DNA of 64,000 nucleotides from the NCBI RefSeq assembly GCF_024323335.1, contig NC_066581.1:292650536-292714535 (forward strand). Reading direction: 5' to 3'. Positions 1-12,802 of this stretch are shown here, piece after piece. Under the pieces are notes generated by a model. It worked only from the letters and a program-made list of their open reading frames with translations, was not told where the DNA came from and did not search any database. Each line of letters begins with the position of its first letter. Within the stretch, counting starts at the first letter, position 1. Made by a program: the position numbers and the translations under genes. This DNA is from Lathyrus oleraceus. Lineage: Eukaryota; Streptophyta; Magnoliopsida; Fabales; Fabaceae.

Positions 1-1913
1 AAGGCCAATGTGCCTTGTGATTGGGCCTCAGCGCCTCAATTTCTCCTCACAATACTATTTTCAGTGGTACACCCCCCATTTCCTCTTGTATTTTTGTTGT
101 TTTTTTATTATTATTTCAATTTCATTGTGCTAATTTCTTTTGGCAAATTGTTTTAATTTCTTATGAACTCTTTATTTTCTCTCTTATATTGCATTTCATT
201 GAATCTTAATATCATTTTATTTTTTGCAATTTATTTTATTAAGAATAATTGCTTTATATGTTGATTTTCATATTCTTTTCTTGCAATTTCAATTGACCAT
301 TAACATTGACTACTAATGTCTAACACCTAACTACTAACTTGTATTTCTTTTTATTTCATTTTTATTCATTTTTTGATGGCTTGATTGATAGATCTTCCAC
401 ACTTCAAATCGTTGATAGATGAACATTTTGATCGATTTAATCTTCTTTGATTCAAACATGTTAATAAATGATCATTGGATCATTTTCGACACTTTGAATC
501 ATTAATAGGTTGTCCCATAATGCGCCATATTTTGAGTCCTTTGATTTGTGGATAGATAATCTCAAGTAATCGTTCTCTTTTGCAAATTGACTTCTAACAT
601 TTACATTACGCATCTAACTTCTAACATTTAAATTCTTGCAATTTATTTCTTTACTTTGTGTATTATAATTCTAATTCATCCTTACCATTCTTCATCATTG
701 TTGCTTTATTTTGTTATCTAATCTAAAATGAACAAAAACATGATAAAATTGAAAAGACTAAAAAAGATTTAATTTGACGACTATTGGACCATGGACTTGA
801 GGTTTGACCTTAGCATTAGACATGGAGTATTATGGACCACATGGACCTTTGTGTATGACCTAAGCTTGGAGACTTAGAGGACTTGTTTGTATCCCTTGCT
901 TGGACCTTGACCAATGTGATTGACCTATGCAACTTGGAGAATTATGGACTTATAATATTTCATTACAAGAGAGCATTCATGACACTACCTTAGGGAGACA
1001 TGCTTTGTAATTCTATTGTTCAATTGTTAGCGTAAGACATAATGCAGATACAAGGCTTTCTCTTGGGCTACCTTACAACGAGACCCTTTATTTCTCGCAC
1101 AAATCCCTTGTATTTTTCATGTATCCCTTTCCCCATTTTGGTGTACTTTTTACTCTCTTTAATTTGTCTTGTTGTTGCTTTTTAGCCAACATTAGCAGTT
1201 AAGCATCCCCATTTCTTAAACAATAAACAGATCATTGATCCAACATCAAACAATATTTTCCCAAATCAAATTCAAAAAATAATAAAACGCGATAAGATTG
1301 TATGCCACAAGCCTTAAGTGGTAGAGAAGGGATGGGAATGGATCTTTCCTACCCTCATCTTAAGTATTTTGATCTCAAGACACATGGCTTAGTAGTTCAA
1401 AATATTCACCTTTACCCATAGTCTTTAGTGCAATCCGAAGTCAATAACACTATCTTTTTAAAACATAAAAATCAATATCAACTCATCAAACCTTTTGTTT
1501 GAGCCTTAGGGCATCACTTCGAAAACCATTTTTCAAGGTACAAAGTCAACAAAACAAACAAACATTTTGTACCACGATCTACGGGGCTCTGATTTCTCAC
1601 TTCAACGAGTGAGCATACATAGACACGAGGACCCAAATCCTTGGTGAGCACACTAATAAAAGATTAATTTTCACTCCGTAAATCTTTAGGAAGTAAACAT
1701 CAAGATAACGACACCCATTCAAGCGTAGGCAACCTAGATGTTCCCATCGAGTACGATGGATGTGATGGATGTTAATACCTTCCCCTTGCATAACCAGCTT
1801 TCGAACCTGATCGTGGTTGCGATGACCATCCTTTTGGGGTTTTCTCGATATTTTCCCTTTCTTATGGAATGAATAAAATCTGATGGTGACTATGTATTTT
1901 TTTGGTAGCGACA
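1..1913 (+). mobile_element. Ogre-like Ty3/gypsy LTR, 3' part (probable 5' LTR)
   Basis: This is AT-rich sequence with no credible gene. Its last 180 bases match the ends of the other Ogre-like LTRs in the window: a 'gtacgatgga..ttaataccttcccc..gcataacc' block, then an AATAAA-like stretch, then a 'ggtgactatg' block (compare 44780-44930 and 60345-60500). It ends in gcgaca, like the solo LTR ending at 44975, and is followed at once by a primer-site-like sequence. The LTR start lies left of the window. A block at 1050-1085 reappears inverted near 3350-3390. The lineage is inferred from the other copies in the window. Confidence 0.7.
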
Positions 1914-1915
1914 GC

Positions 1916-1934
1916 TAGCGACTCTGCTAGGGAT
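1916..1934 (+). other. degenerate tRNA-Arg-type primer binding site
   Basis: The sequence tagcgactctgctagggat resembles the cleaner copy at 60573-60590 (tggcgactctgctgggga), which is the Ogre-type primer site. It starts a few bases after the LTR end, where a primer site belongs. At least two differences suggest an old copy. Confidence 0.65.
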
Positions 1935-2500
1935 TCGGTTTCCCTAAGCAAGTCAAGCCTAGTTTAGGTTTCTTCCTCGCATGTTTGAGTGTTTATCCTT
2001 TTGCATTACTTGCCTTATTTATTGCCTATTGCTCTAAATTTCCATTGGATATTTGTTATGTGGTTCCATGGTTCTGTGGTATTGAGTGGATACTACCTTG
2101 ATCGTAAGAAACCTTGTGGGATTGACTCTTTACCCGAGTCTAGAGAGCAAACTTGAGATATGAGAGGTTGAGTAGTATGGGCCACCGAAAAGCTTTTCTC
2201 GTAAGGGTCGATACGAGAACATCGATTAGAGTAGATTCTTTTGAGAATATTGACGACCGTCAAGCTTTTGGCGTAAGAGATCAATGTTTTCATTAGGATC
2301 CATGACTCTAAAGACCTTCATAGAACCTTGAACATTTAGCCAACTAAGATTGATGATCGCATAGTACGGGTCCCCGAGAAGATTTTCTCGTGAGGTTCGG
2401 TATGAAGATCTCACTCAGAGTATATTTTCTTAATGAAGTTGTCACCTGGCAAGTAAATTGACATAAGTGGCAAACAGTTATCGCCATCGGACCTTTTCGG
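1935..2500 (+). other. relic leader (5' UTR) of the left Ogre-like element
   Basis: No gene is seen here. Phrases such as 'gatcgcatagtacggg', 'gaagattttctcgtgag' and an 'agagtctc/gagaatatt' block resemble the leader of the intact Ogre element at 60591-61483. Short reading frames on either strand look accidental. The right boundary, where an LTR in the other orientation begins, is approximate. Confidence 0.5.
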
Positions 2501-5500
2501 ATCGTATAAGGAGGAATCAGGACTAACAAAGAATTTCCAAAGAGAGGCAAAAATAGAAGAGTCACCACCGAATTTTATTTATATGCCTCTATGGGAGAGG
2601 CGATGGGAAATAGTCGATAAAATTCTCGAAAAACAGATACGCACGAGAAGCACAAAAGGGGATCAGGAATCAGTCTCGCAACCGAGATTTAGGTTCGGAA
2701 GTCGGTTACGCAAGGGGAAGGTATTAACACCCCTCACATCCATGGTACTCCATTGGAACCATTTGAGTTGTTTACTTATGTGGGTATTTATCACATTTAT
2801 TGTTTTATTTTCAAAAGAGTGTGTGAAAATGATTGGACTATGGGAGTTTTTATTTATTATGCTCGCCAAGGATTGTGGCCCTTATGCCTATGTATCACTC
2901 ATCGGGGATGAGGAATCGGAGCTTCGTAGTTCGGAATATAAAATGTTTGTGTGTTGGTTGATTTTACCTTTAAGAAAATGGTTTTCGGAGTGGTGCCCTA
3001 AGGCACGAAAAAATAAGGGTTTGATTCGTTGTGTTGATTTTACCTTGAAGAAGGTTTTATGAAAAGATTGTTTGTGGTTAGATTGCACTAAAGTCTATGG
3101 ACGGAGGTGAATATTCTAGACAACAAGCCAAGAGTTTCACGTCTAAAATAATCAGCGTAAGGGTAGGAATGCTCCATTCTTACTCATTCTCCACCACTTA
3201 AGGCTCGTGGAACACAATACTAATCGTAGTTTAAATATGTTTTGAATTTAATTATGAAAATGCCACTTGATGTTGGATCAAGGGTTTGTTTATTTGATTA
3301 TTAAATTGGATGATGCAATAGGTATGCCAAGTAACCAACAAGAAACTAAAGGGTCTCATTGTAAGGTAGCCCAAGAGAAAGCCTCTTGTGTGCAAAAGTG
3401 ACCTAAGCTAAACAAAGGATAATGGTCTTACAAACATGTCCCCCTAAGGTGGTGCCATGATGCCATTCTTACAAATAGTATGTAAGTACAGATGAAATCC
3501 AAAGTTTGAAACAAAGTATCACAAAGAATAATAGAAAAGGCCTCTAAGCAAAGTTCTTAGGATGGGATTCTCTAAGTCCAAGTTGATTAAGTGGAATGAA
3601 TTGTTTTTGGTCTTATCATTTTATCATGTTTTTGTTGTTTTTAATGTATGATAACAATAAAGATAAATGACAATAAGATAAACATGCATGATGAGTTTAT
3701 ATAATGACTATGATGATGATGAGTACTTAAATGTAAATTATGAAGTAAATGACATGAAGGTAAATAAAAAAATAACAAATGATAATATCAAAGGTTAATT
3801 ATAATCAAAGTTAGTAAAGTTAGATTAAGTTAGTATTATAAATAAATGGACCAACACTTGAGGATTATATATCAATATATTCAAAATATGGCACATCAAG
3901 GGATAACTTATCACCGATGCAAAGTATTAAAGATGATCAAAGGATCAACTTACAATAGATTTGTACCAATGGAAGTTATTCAACCCCAAGTCCATTTATC
4001 AATAGATTGACAAAAGGTAAACTATGCAAACTAAAGGTTGAAAGTTAAATTTTTGATTAAGTTGTTAGATTAAGCAAGTTATAAGATCAAGATATAATAC
4101 TAACAAGATAGTAAATGGTTAGTGTGTAATATAGACAAGTAAGTATCAGAGGTTAATAGGTTAGTATAAACCAAAAGAAGTAACAATGTATCACATGAAA
4201 TCACAAGTTAGCATATGTATAAACAAGGCTTCATCTACATGCCAAATGACCCAAGTTGATTGGTCTAGGGGAAACATATCCATGACTCAAAGTACCATTA
4301 ATGTTCACTTGATCATTCATTAGTAGGTTTGAAACAAGGAAGGTTCAAGCAACCTTAACCCAATAAATATCATGACAAAGGTAGACTTCATTATCCCTAA
4401 GATCCAAGACCTCATAAGTCCATAAAAAAATCCAGATCACTTGAAACAATACATAAATAAATACTAAGGACAAAAATAATAAGGGTTCATATTGAACAAA
4501 TTTTCAGAATAAATAAAATGAGTGGGTAAAAAAATAAAATGGAATTAGAAATAAATATGGTAAAAATAAAATGGAATTGGAAATAAATATGGTAAAAATA
4601 AAATAAAATGGAAAATGAAATAAACATTTTGCACACGTTGGGGTTTGAACCCCTGACCTTGGGATCACAAGGGAAATGAACCCCCTGTCCCACTAGGCCA
4701 AGCGCCCAGTTATGTCAACCAACGCGCTAAATAGAATAAATATTAGAAATAATAATTAAAAAGGAAGCGCGCGCGAATCAGCCATCCAGAATAGGACATG
4801 GCATCCTTAGAATCGTCTTCAACCTTGGAACTCAGAAATCCAAACTTAAAAATACATGTTTTTGATCAGATTAAAACATGGAACTAACTTGCAAACATGA
4901 AAAAAATTATCCTCCACACTCATGAGCCACTGATTGGCTCTGAGTATGGAGTATTTCACCATGAACCAGATGAACACAATTGACATAATTTAAAAATAAA
5001 ATTTTGAATATGGATTAATCAAAGCCAAAATTTTAGGGTTAATGATCAGAAGGGAATTTCGAGGTGAATGGTAACTTGTTTTAGAGATGGGGGTGAGTGG
5101 AACTACCTCATCAGAATCGATCTTAGAGTGAAGTTCCGATGACTTAGCTCAGCTCAGGTGAGGCTCAGGGAAGGTTAGTTAGGACTTTGGAAAGTTTGAG
5201 TGGAGATCAGTGATGGATTATGGGTGGTTGTTTGAGGTTGAAACATTTTGAAACTCGAAAATGGAAACTCTATTTTGGTTGCTTTAACTCAAATGTCCAA
5301 CAGGGTTTTTGTGGCTTTAGAAGCTTGTAAAATGAAGGGGACACCTTCCCCTCTTTATATGGAAGGTGTTTTGATGGTTTTGAGGGAAGAAATCAGAGGT
5401 TTGCTTCAGAATCATGTGGAGCAGGAAGCATGCTCAAGGTTGGACTTCAGGAGACAGGTGTGGTTGTTATCTGACCTTGCTTGCACTTTGGATCACTTTG

Positions 5501-6573
5501 CCTTAGTCCTTAGCATCGATTTGGAAAAGACAAAGGGCTTGGGATGGCCTGCTATGGATTTCACTTTTTTCCAATTTGGGAAAAATCTGAATTTCCACAT
5601 GGGATCGGGTTTTGAATTTGGAGAGGTTTTGGCATCCAAGTTGACTTCCAATTACACTACATTACCATATGCAATATGTTTGGGGACCATTGGAATCAGA
5701 TCCAAGTGTTTTGAGGGTTTGGTGAATGAAAATGCAAAATCTGTCTTGACATGTCTGGGTTGGCCAATCAGGATGATCATCAATGTTTGAACCAAGGCCA
5801 AATGATATTGCCTCATGCATTTTGTCTAAAACTTGTGCCATTTGTTTTTTGCCATGTCCTTGATTAGATGCAAAAATAACCAGGTCAAAAGTAGTTGCGG
5901 TTTGGAAATGGAAATGTGCTAAAGTAGTGGTGTTGGTCATGTTTTAGAGCATGGTAGGCATGTTGGACCAACTTAGCCAATGCAAAACTTGAGGCCCTTG
6001 CTCAATGAATTAGGTCTTGGGCCTTTAAACAAAGTTGGAGAGGAACTTATTTAAGACATTTGTATCAAAGTGTAATTTAAGAATCTTGTGAAATGAGAAA
6101 TTTATGGTCTACTGAACTTCCCATATTCCATTCTTGCCAAAATGAAACCAACCAACATGACCTAAAAATGTGATTTTGGGATTTATTGATTTCCTAGGCA
6201 CAATGGTGGATGTTTTAATCTCATATGATCATGCCCAGATGGGAAATGAGATTTATACCTTTGGGATGATTTTAGGTCAAGTTCATGGGTGGAGCAAATG
6301 CATTGAAAGTTGAAAAACCATGACCACACCAAGTACTTGTAACATTGATTGAATGGATGTTTAAATGGTGGATTTTGATTGGAATAGACATGAATTGATG
6401 TTGAATGAATTGTGGGGTGATTGGATGATCAAAATGAAGCAAGTTCAATGATCAATGGATGCCCAAATTAGGGTTTCTTGAGCCACAAGTTTCATCAAAA
6501 ACCAATGTCAGATGAATTAGTGTTTGGTGATGCAAGGGTCATATGAGATGTTTCAAAGGTGTGGGGCATGAAC
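2500..6573 (-). mobile_element. Ogre-like LTR in reverse orientation, interrupted by element B
   Basis: Read on the minus strand, the left end carries the LTR-end signature: a TTAATACCTTCCCCTTGCG block near 2710-2740, then AATAAAATT and a ggtggtgact motif near 2550-2580. Blocks around 3350-3390 and 3895-3960 are inverted versions of 1050-1085 and 480-540. The LTR continues after the insertion of B, at 16817-17003, where it is cut by another LTR. Open frames at 2583-3062 and 5248-5790 have no recognisable domain and I treat them as chance. Confidence 0.6.
4641..4700 (-). other. tRNA-like segment with pol III A and B boxes
   Basis: On the minus strand tggcctagtgg (4700-4690) fits an A box and ggttcaaaccc (4651-4641) fits a B box, about 38 bases apart. 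The region just upstream is GC-rich (ggcgc), and a T/A-rich tail follows. It is either the head of a tRNA-derived SINE or a tRNA-like block inside the Ogre-like LTR. The 4.4-kb solo LTR has a comparable B-box-like sequence (ggttcgatcctgg) at 42360-42372. It does not fold as a clear functional tRNA by eye. Confidence 0.45.
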
Positions 6574-7580
6574 TGTAAGAACAAAGTTGGTTCTACAATT
6601 TATCTCTAAGATTTTGATGATAATAAAGGATGAAACAAAAATGGTACCCTAACGAAATTTTTCTTAAGTGTGCAGGACTCTGATCAAACAACCAGAAAGA
6701 GAAAGAATCAGATACAGAATCCAGCGACTAGATGCTACTCAGAGGATACGCAGGTTCTGACTCTGATCAAACGCAGGCACCAGCAAAACAAAAGAAGTCA
6801 GAAACTCTGATAAAGAAGAATGAATCCAGACTCTGAAGATGCACGATCTGAAGAAGTCAAAATTAAAGAGAAACTCTGATTCAATCAGATAGAAGTACCC
6901 TCTGAAGACGAGCATTTCTAAACAAGACTCTGGATACAGAATTTGCTAACTTAGAAAGCGTAACCATGAAGAAATCTGCATTTAGAAAGAAACTATTTCT
7001 AGAAGGAAGTTATGACGCACCCAAAATTGTTTTGGAAAGAAACAAGGAGAGTAATGACATTAATCATTCTTTAATGTCCAAGATTATGTCATTACCCAAC
7101 GGTCCTCTCAAACTCCTATATAAAGGATGGAATGCCGCTCAAGAAAATTACACCTGAGACACACACGAATACAAAACTCTCCATCATCTTCCTTTCACTC
7201 TCTCACGAATTGCTGCTCTTACGTGAAAAACCTTGGTTATTATTTGTGTAATATTTTCTTATTGTTAGAAGCACTGTGCATTATCAATCATTTTATTACT
7301 AAGATACTTCCTCAAGTGACTCTATGAAGTCTGAATACTTAAGAGGGCTAAGGGATTAATTCTCTTAGACTGTTGTTTGTGTAATCTTTCAAGATTAGTG
7401 GATTAAGACATTTTTGAAGGTGAAATCACCTTGGCCGGGTGGACTGGAGTAGCTTTGAATTTCAAGCGAACCAGTATAAAATTCTGTGTCAAACTTTTTA
7501 TTCTGCGTGTATCTGAGTTATTGAAAAAGTTTTATTTTCCAAACAATTCAAACCCCCCTTTCTTGTTTTTCTCTCCTTCA
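6574..7580 (+). repeat. 5' LTR of element B
   Basis: Starts tgtaagaac and ends ctccttca. A TATA box, tatataaa, lies at 7117-7124, so transcription probably starts about 30 bases later. The short open frames in the LTR are chance. It is paired with 15805-16811, at equal length. Confidence 0.93.
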
Positions 7581-7594
7581 ATTGGTATCAGAGC
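7581..7594 (+). other. primer binding site of B (initiator tRNA-Met)
   Basis: attggtatcagagc follows the LTR end directly. It contains TGGTATCAGAGC, the standard complement to the 3' end of plant initiator tRNA-Met. Confidence 0.92.
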
Positions 7595-7664
7595 TTCGAC
7601 TCTGTTATTGATTTTCTAATCAAACACTTAACAGTGTAGAGAGATCCAGCGTTAGAAAAACACT

Positions 7665-9164
7665 ATGGCCAACACCAATGAAAGAGATAGTTACAATGTT
7701 AAACCTCCAATCATTGATGGAGAAAAATTTGATTATTGGAAAGATAGAATTGAAAGTTTCTTTCTGGGCTATGATGTTGATCTATGGGATGTAGTCATAA
7801 TCGGCTACACACCTCCTGCGTCTGACGCTGGCGTTGCCATTGCCAGAAGCAAAATGACAGATGATCAGAAGCGCGACTTTAAAAACCACCACAAAGCCAG
7901 AATGATACTGCTGAATTCCATTTCCTACAATGAATATGAAAAGATCACCAACAAGGAAACAACTAAAGAAATACTTGACTCCCTAAGGAAGACACACGAA
8001 GGAAATTCTCAAGTCAAAGAGACAAAGGCTCTGGCGCTAATTCAGAAGTATGAAGCATTCAAGATGGAGGATGATGAAGCTCTAGAGGTAATGTTTTCTA
8101 GATTTCAAACTTTAATTGCAGGACTCAAAATTCTTGACAAGGGTTACACAACTGCAGATCATGTCAAAAAGATAGTCAGAAGCTTGCCAAAGAAGTGGAG
8201 ACTAATGGTCACAACATTAAAGCTATCAAAAGATTTGAACAATATCAGCCTTGAGGAACTCGCCAGTTCTCTCATAAGTCATGAGATAGAACTTGAGGAA
8301 GATGAGCCTTAGAAGAAGAACAAGTCGGTAGCACTGAAGTCCAGATCTGAAAGACGCAAGCCAGAAAGGAACAAAGCCTTCCAAGCTGAAGAGGAAGACA
8401 ATGACGACCCTGAAAAAGAAGACTCTGACGATGAAGACGAGTTATCCCTTTTGACCAGAAGAGTAAAACAACTCTGGAGAAAAAGGAATAACAACTTCAA
8501 AAGACCAAGACCCTAGGGAGATCGCTCAAAATCAACCTCCAGAGGTAAGTTAAACAAAGAAATAACATGCTATGAATGCAAGGAAACAGGTCATTACAGA
8601 AATGAATGTCCAAAGCTGAAGAAAGAGAGCTCCAGAAGAGAAGGTTTCAAGAAAAGCTCATTCAGAACCAAAAAGGGACTGATGGCCACCTGGGATGACA
8701 GTGGATCTAATTCCTCCGAATCAGACTCTGAAGAACAGGCAAACGTTGCACTCATGGCTACCACCTCCAGAAATACATCAGATGGAGAATCTGATTCTGA
8801 AGAGGTATTTTCTGATCTTTCTCGCTCTGGCCTTGAATCATGCCTTTCTGAAACTCTAAACTCATATCAGAAGCTTAAACAAAAATTTAAGGCTTTAAAA
8901 GGAGTTCTTGAAAGAACCATCGAAGAATGTGATAAGCTTGAGATAACTGCTTCAGAATTAAAAGATGAAAATCAAATTTTGATAAAAGAGAGAGACTCCA
9001 CAAATAAACAATGTTTAAAACTTGAAGAAGCATTATCTCAAGCCCCACAAACTTCTAACACAATAATATATGAATATGAAAAATCTTTTCAAAAGTTTCT
9101 GAAAAATGGGATAGAAAGGAGCAGAATGGCATCCATGATTTATAGAGTAAGTCAGAATAATTAA
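7665..9164 (+). pseudogene. gag of element B (broken by in-frame stops)
   Basis: The start codon at 7665 lies 84 bases after the primer site. The first 215 codons give a copia-type Gag (Retrotran_gag_2/UBN2-like: N-terminal 'PPIIDGEKFDYWKDRI', later 'IVRSLPKKWR'). A TAG at 8310 and another near 8512 interrupt it, but the frame stays open in sense between them. A CX2CX4HX4C zinc knuckle (CYECKETGHYRNEC) lies at about 8569-8610. A serine/acidic segment and a probable coiled coil (about 8870-9050) follow, up to the stop at 9162. Function in life would be capsid assembly and RNA packaging. Confidence 0.88.
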
Positions 9165-10902
9165 AGAGGAATAGGGTATGTCCCAAGTGAAGATAAGTCT
9201 TCTACAGATGACAAACCTAAATCTCATTTTTCTTATCACTACACACATGCACAAGCATAACGTTTTAATATTGCTAGAAAACCCAAAGTTCTAAGAAACT
9301 CTGGGAAAACTAATCACAAAGGACCCAAAAGATTCTGGGTACCAAAGGATAATATTGTTTATATTGTAGATATCTTATGCAGCAGAGTTAATACACCAAT
9401 CATGGTACCTGGACTCTGGATGCTCGCGATACATGACGGAAAGAAAGTATATGTTCCAAATCTTGGAACTTAAAGATGTTGTCTTCGTAGGTTTCGGAGG
9501 AAATCAGAAAGTAAGAATCAGAGGCTCCAGAACTATTGGTAATGGAACTCTTCCCTCTATATCTGATGTTCTCTATGTAGAAGGATTAATGCATAACATG
9601 TTATCAATAAGTCAATTAAGTGGTAACGGTTATGATGTAATCTTCAATCAAAAAACATGTAAAGTAATTAATCAGAACAATGGAACGGTTCTATTCACCG
9701 GCAAGAGGAAAAACAATATTTACAAAATAAATCTTTCAGACCTAAAAGATCAAAATGTAAAATGTTTGATGTCTGTTCATGAAGAGCAATGGGTATGGCA
9801 TATACGCTTGGGCCACATTAGCATGAGAAAACTCTCTTAGCTAAATAAACTCGAGTTAGTCAGAGGCCTACCTAAACTGAAGTATTCTTCATAAGCTCTA
9901 TGTGAGGCATGTCAGAAAGGTAAATTTTCAAAAACATATTTTAAAAAGAAAAGTATTGTTTCTACCTCTAAGCCTCTGGAACTTCTTCACATTGGCTTGT
10001 TTGGACATGTTAAGACAGTGTCAGTTAATGGAAAGAAGTATGGACTAGTTATTGTTGATGATTTTAGTCACTGGACATGGGTAAAATTCCTAAAGCACAA
10101 GAGTGAGTATCATTCTGTATTCACTAGCTTCTGTTCCAAAGTGCAAAACGAATTTGACTCTAAAATCATCAGAGTCAGAAGTGATCATGGTGGCGAATTC
10201 GAGAATAAATTTTTTGAGGAACTATTTGACTCAAATGGTATATCCCATGATTTCTCATGTCTTAGAACTTCACAAAAAAATAGAGTTGTAGAGAGGAAGA
10301 ATAGAACACTCCAAGAGATGGCCAGAACCATGATCAATGAAACAAATATGGCTAAGCACTTTGGGGTTGAAGTAGTAAATACAACATGTTATATTCAGAA
10401 TAAAATCTCTATAAGACCTATTCTGGAGAAGAATCCCTATGAACTGTGTAAGGGAAGAAAACCCAACATTTCTTATTTCCATTCTTTTGGACGCTCTTGT
10501 TTTATTCTCAATACTAAAGAACATCTGAACAAGTTTGAGTCAAAAGCACCAAAAGGTATTATGTTAGGATACTCAGAACGCTCTAAAGGCTACAGAGTAT
10601 ACAACACAGAAACCAAAATTGTGGAAGAATCAATACATGTCAGATTTGATGATAAGCTTGACCCTAAAAAGTCAAAGCTAGTTGAGAAACTTGCAGATTT
10701 GGAGATCACTCTTGCAGGTTCTGACGAAAAGACTATAACACTAGAAGTATCTGATAAACAAAGTCCAGATGCAATTGAAGCCTCAACTATCCAGAAAAGA
10801 TCAAGAAGTCGTCCCAACATCTCTGAAGATTTGATTCTGGAAACAAGGATGAACCTGTCAGAACTAGGTCAACATTCAAAGTATCTGAAGAAACTCCTCT
10901 AG
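9165..10902 (+). pseudogene. protease and integrase region of element B (broken)
   Basis: The frame differs from that of gag, so a frameshift lies between 9164 and about 9400. The protease motif D-S-G (WYLDSGCS) is at about 9403-9426. Integrase follows: the HHCC zinc region near 9790-9920 (WHIRLGHIS..CEACQKGK), broken by a TAG at 9838, then the catalytic core. The first catalytic Asp is replaced by Gly (HIGLFG near 9990-10007, where relatives have HxDLxG). The second Asp (VRSDHGGEF) and the Glu (VVERKNRT) remain. The reading frame ends at 10900. This integrase could not work as it stands. Confidence 0.88.
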
Positions 10903-12449
10903 GACTAATATCTCTGATTGAGCATACTTCCTGTGATGAGGCACTTCAAGACAACGACTGGGTTCTAGCTATGAAAGAAGAGCTATATTAATTCTCAAAG
11001 AATGACATCTGGGATCTTGTTCCAAAGCCTAAAGGAACTCACATTATTGGAACCAGATGGGTGTTCAGAAACAAACTGAACGAAGAGGGAGAAGCAGTTA
11101 GAAACAAAGCATGACTGGTGGCACAGGGGTACAGTCAACAAGAAGGCATTGACTACAACTAAACCTTTGCCCCAGTCGCCAGGTTAGAATCTATTCGCTT
11201 ACTTGTATCATTTGCTGTGAATCATTCAATCAAACTATATCAAATGGATGCCAAGAGTGCATTTCTTAATCGTTATATATCAGAAGAAGTTTATGCCAAT
11301 CAACCTCCAGGTTTTGAAAACTCTAAATGTCCAGCACACATTTTTAAACTTAATAAATCACTATATGGTTTAAAACAAGCTCTTAGAGCTTGGTATGAAA
11401 GACTAAGTAATTTTCTTCTGGAACATAATTTTATTAGAGGAAAGGTTGACTCTACACTCTTTTGTAAAAACATTAAAAGTGGTCTCATGATATGCCAGAT
11501 ATATGTTGATGACATTATTTTTCGTTCAGCTAACCCCTCTGTATGTCAAGAATTCTCTGAACTAATAGAGGCATAATTTGAAATAAGCTTGATACAAGAA
11601 CTAAAGTTCTTTCTAGGAATTCAAACCAATTAAGCTTCAGAAGATACCTACGTTTATCAAAGTAAGTACATAATAGACATTCTGAAGAAATTCGAAATGG
11701 ATGAATGCAAACCTGCTAAGACACCAATGCATCCAACCTGCATTATGGAGAAAGAAGAAATTAGCCAGAAGGTTTGTCAGAAGCTTTATCATGGTATGAT
11801 AGGCTCCCTTCTATATTTGACGGCTACACGCCCTGATATTTTGTTTAGTGTATGTCTTTGTGCCAGATTCCAATCAGATCCCAGGGAATCTCATTTAACA
11901 ACTGTTAAAAGAATCCTCAGGTATCTGAAAGGAACCCTTAACGTTGGCTTGATGTATGAGAAAACATTAGAGTATAGGCTCTCTGGTTATTGTGATGCAG
12001 ATTATAAAGGGGACAGAATGGAACATAAAAGTACATCTGGGAACTGTCAGGTCTTGGGAAATAATCTTATATCTTTGGCTAGCAAAAGGAAATCAATCAT
12101 AGCTCTGTCCACTGCAGAAGCAAAATATATATCAGCGTCACTCTGCACTACTCAGATACTCTAGATGAAAAATCAACTTGAAGATCTTCTGATCTTTGAG
12201 AGTAACATCCCTATTTTCTGTGATAATACTGCTGCCATTTGTTTAAGTAAGAATCATATTCTGCATTCCAGAGCCAAGCACATAGAAATAAAACACCACT
12301 TCCTTAGAGACTATGTTCAGAAAGGGGTAATTTCATTAAAATTTATTGATACAAACCATCAATGGGATGACATCTTTACTAAACCCCTCGCTGAAGACAA
12401 ATTCTCTTTTATTTTGAAAAATTTAAACATTCAAATATGTCCAGAATAA
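10903..12449 (+). pseudogene. reverse transcriptase and RNase H of element B (broken)
   Basis: After another frame change the RT begins with the copia block near 11020-11065 (WDLVPKPKGTHIIGTRW). Three premature stops fall before 11217. The fingers and palm are readable: QMDAKSAFLN (about 11240), then KSLYGLKQALRAWYERL, and the catalytic YVDD at about 11503-11514. A TAA at 11574 and further stops break the connection domain. RNase H shows the copia motifs YCDADYKGD (about 11987), ALSTAEAKYIS, a TAG at 12162, then FCDNTAAICLSKN and HIEIKHHFLRD. The stop at 12447 ends pol. Confidence 0.88.
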
Positions 12450-12802
12450 ATGTGCTTCTCTGAAATAGCAGAATAAGACTCTGAATTAAAAAACATCTAG
12501 TATCTGGATCTGACTCTGATGTTTCTACCAGTTAGGAGTTATTTGAATCAGAAATCCTCAGGACCCAACCCTTTGGTATTTTTGAAGATCAGATAAAGTA
12601 ACACGTGGAGCCTCATGCGTCTGACCTTGAAACTTCTAGACAGTTGTCTAGCAGAAATCAAGAGACAGACTCTTGAAATCTCCTTGAGCAGTGTGTTGAT
12701 TATGGGATTAGACCTTCATTATGGTCTGTAATCATTCTCCTTCAAACGTGCAAACTTGGTTAACATGCTGCATTTAGATATTTAACAGTTAAACTACTCT
12801 TA
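12450..12802 (+). other. spacer between pol and additional ORF in B
   Basis: There is no gene or repeat that I recognise. It is AT-rich, with many ctctga/tctga words typical of this family. The spacer may hold a subgenomic promoter or splice site for the additional ORF, but no clear signal is visible. Confidence 0.4.

Noticed and set aside
2583..3062. 159-codon + strand open frame
   Set aside because: It is the antisense of an LTR end (the TTAATACC..CCTTGCG block is on the minus strand) and has no domain.
4641..4700. functional tRNA gene
   Set aside because: Pol III boxes are present, but no cloverleaf with acceptor and anticodon stems is apparent.
5248..5790. 180-codon + strand open frame as a possible gene
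   Set aside because: It lies in reverse Ogre-like LTR sequence, with no recognisable domain, and the residues look like translated AT-rich repeat.
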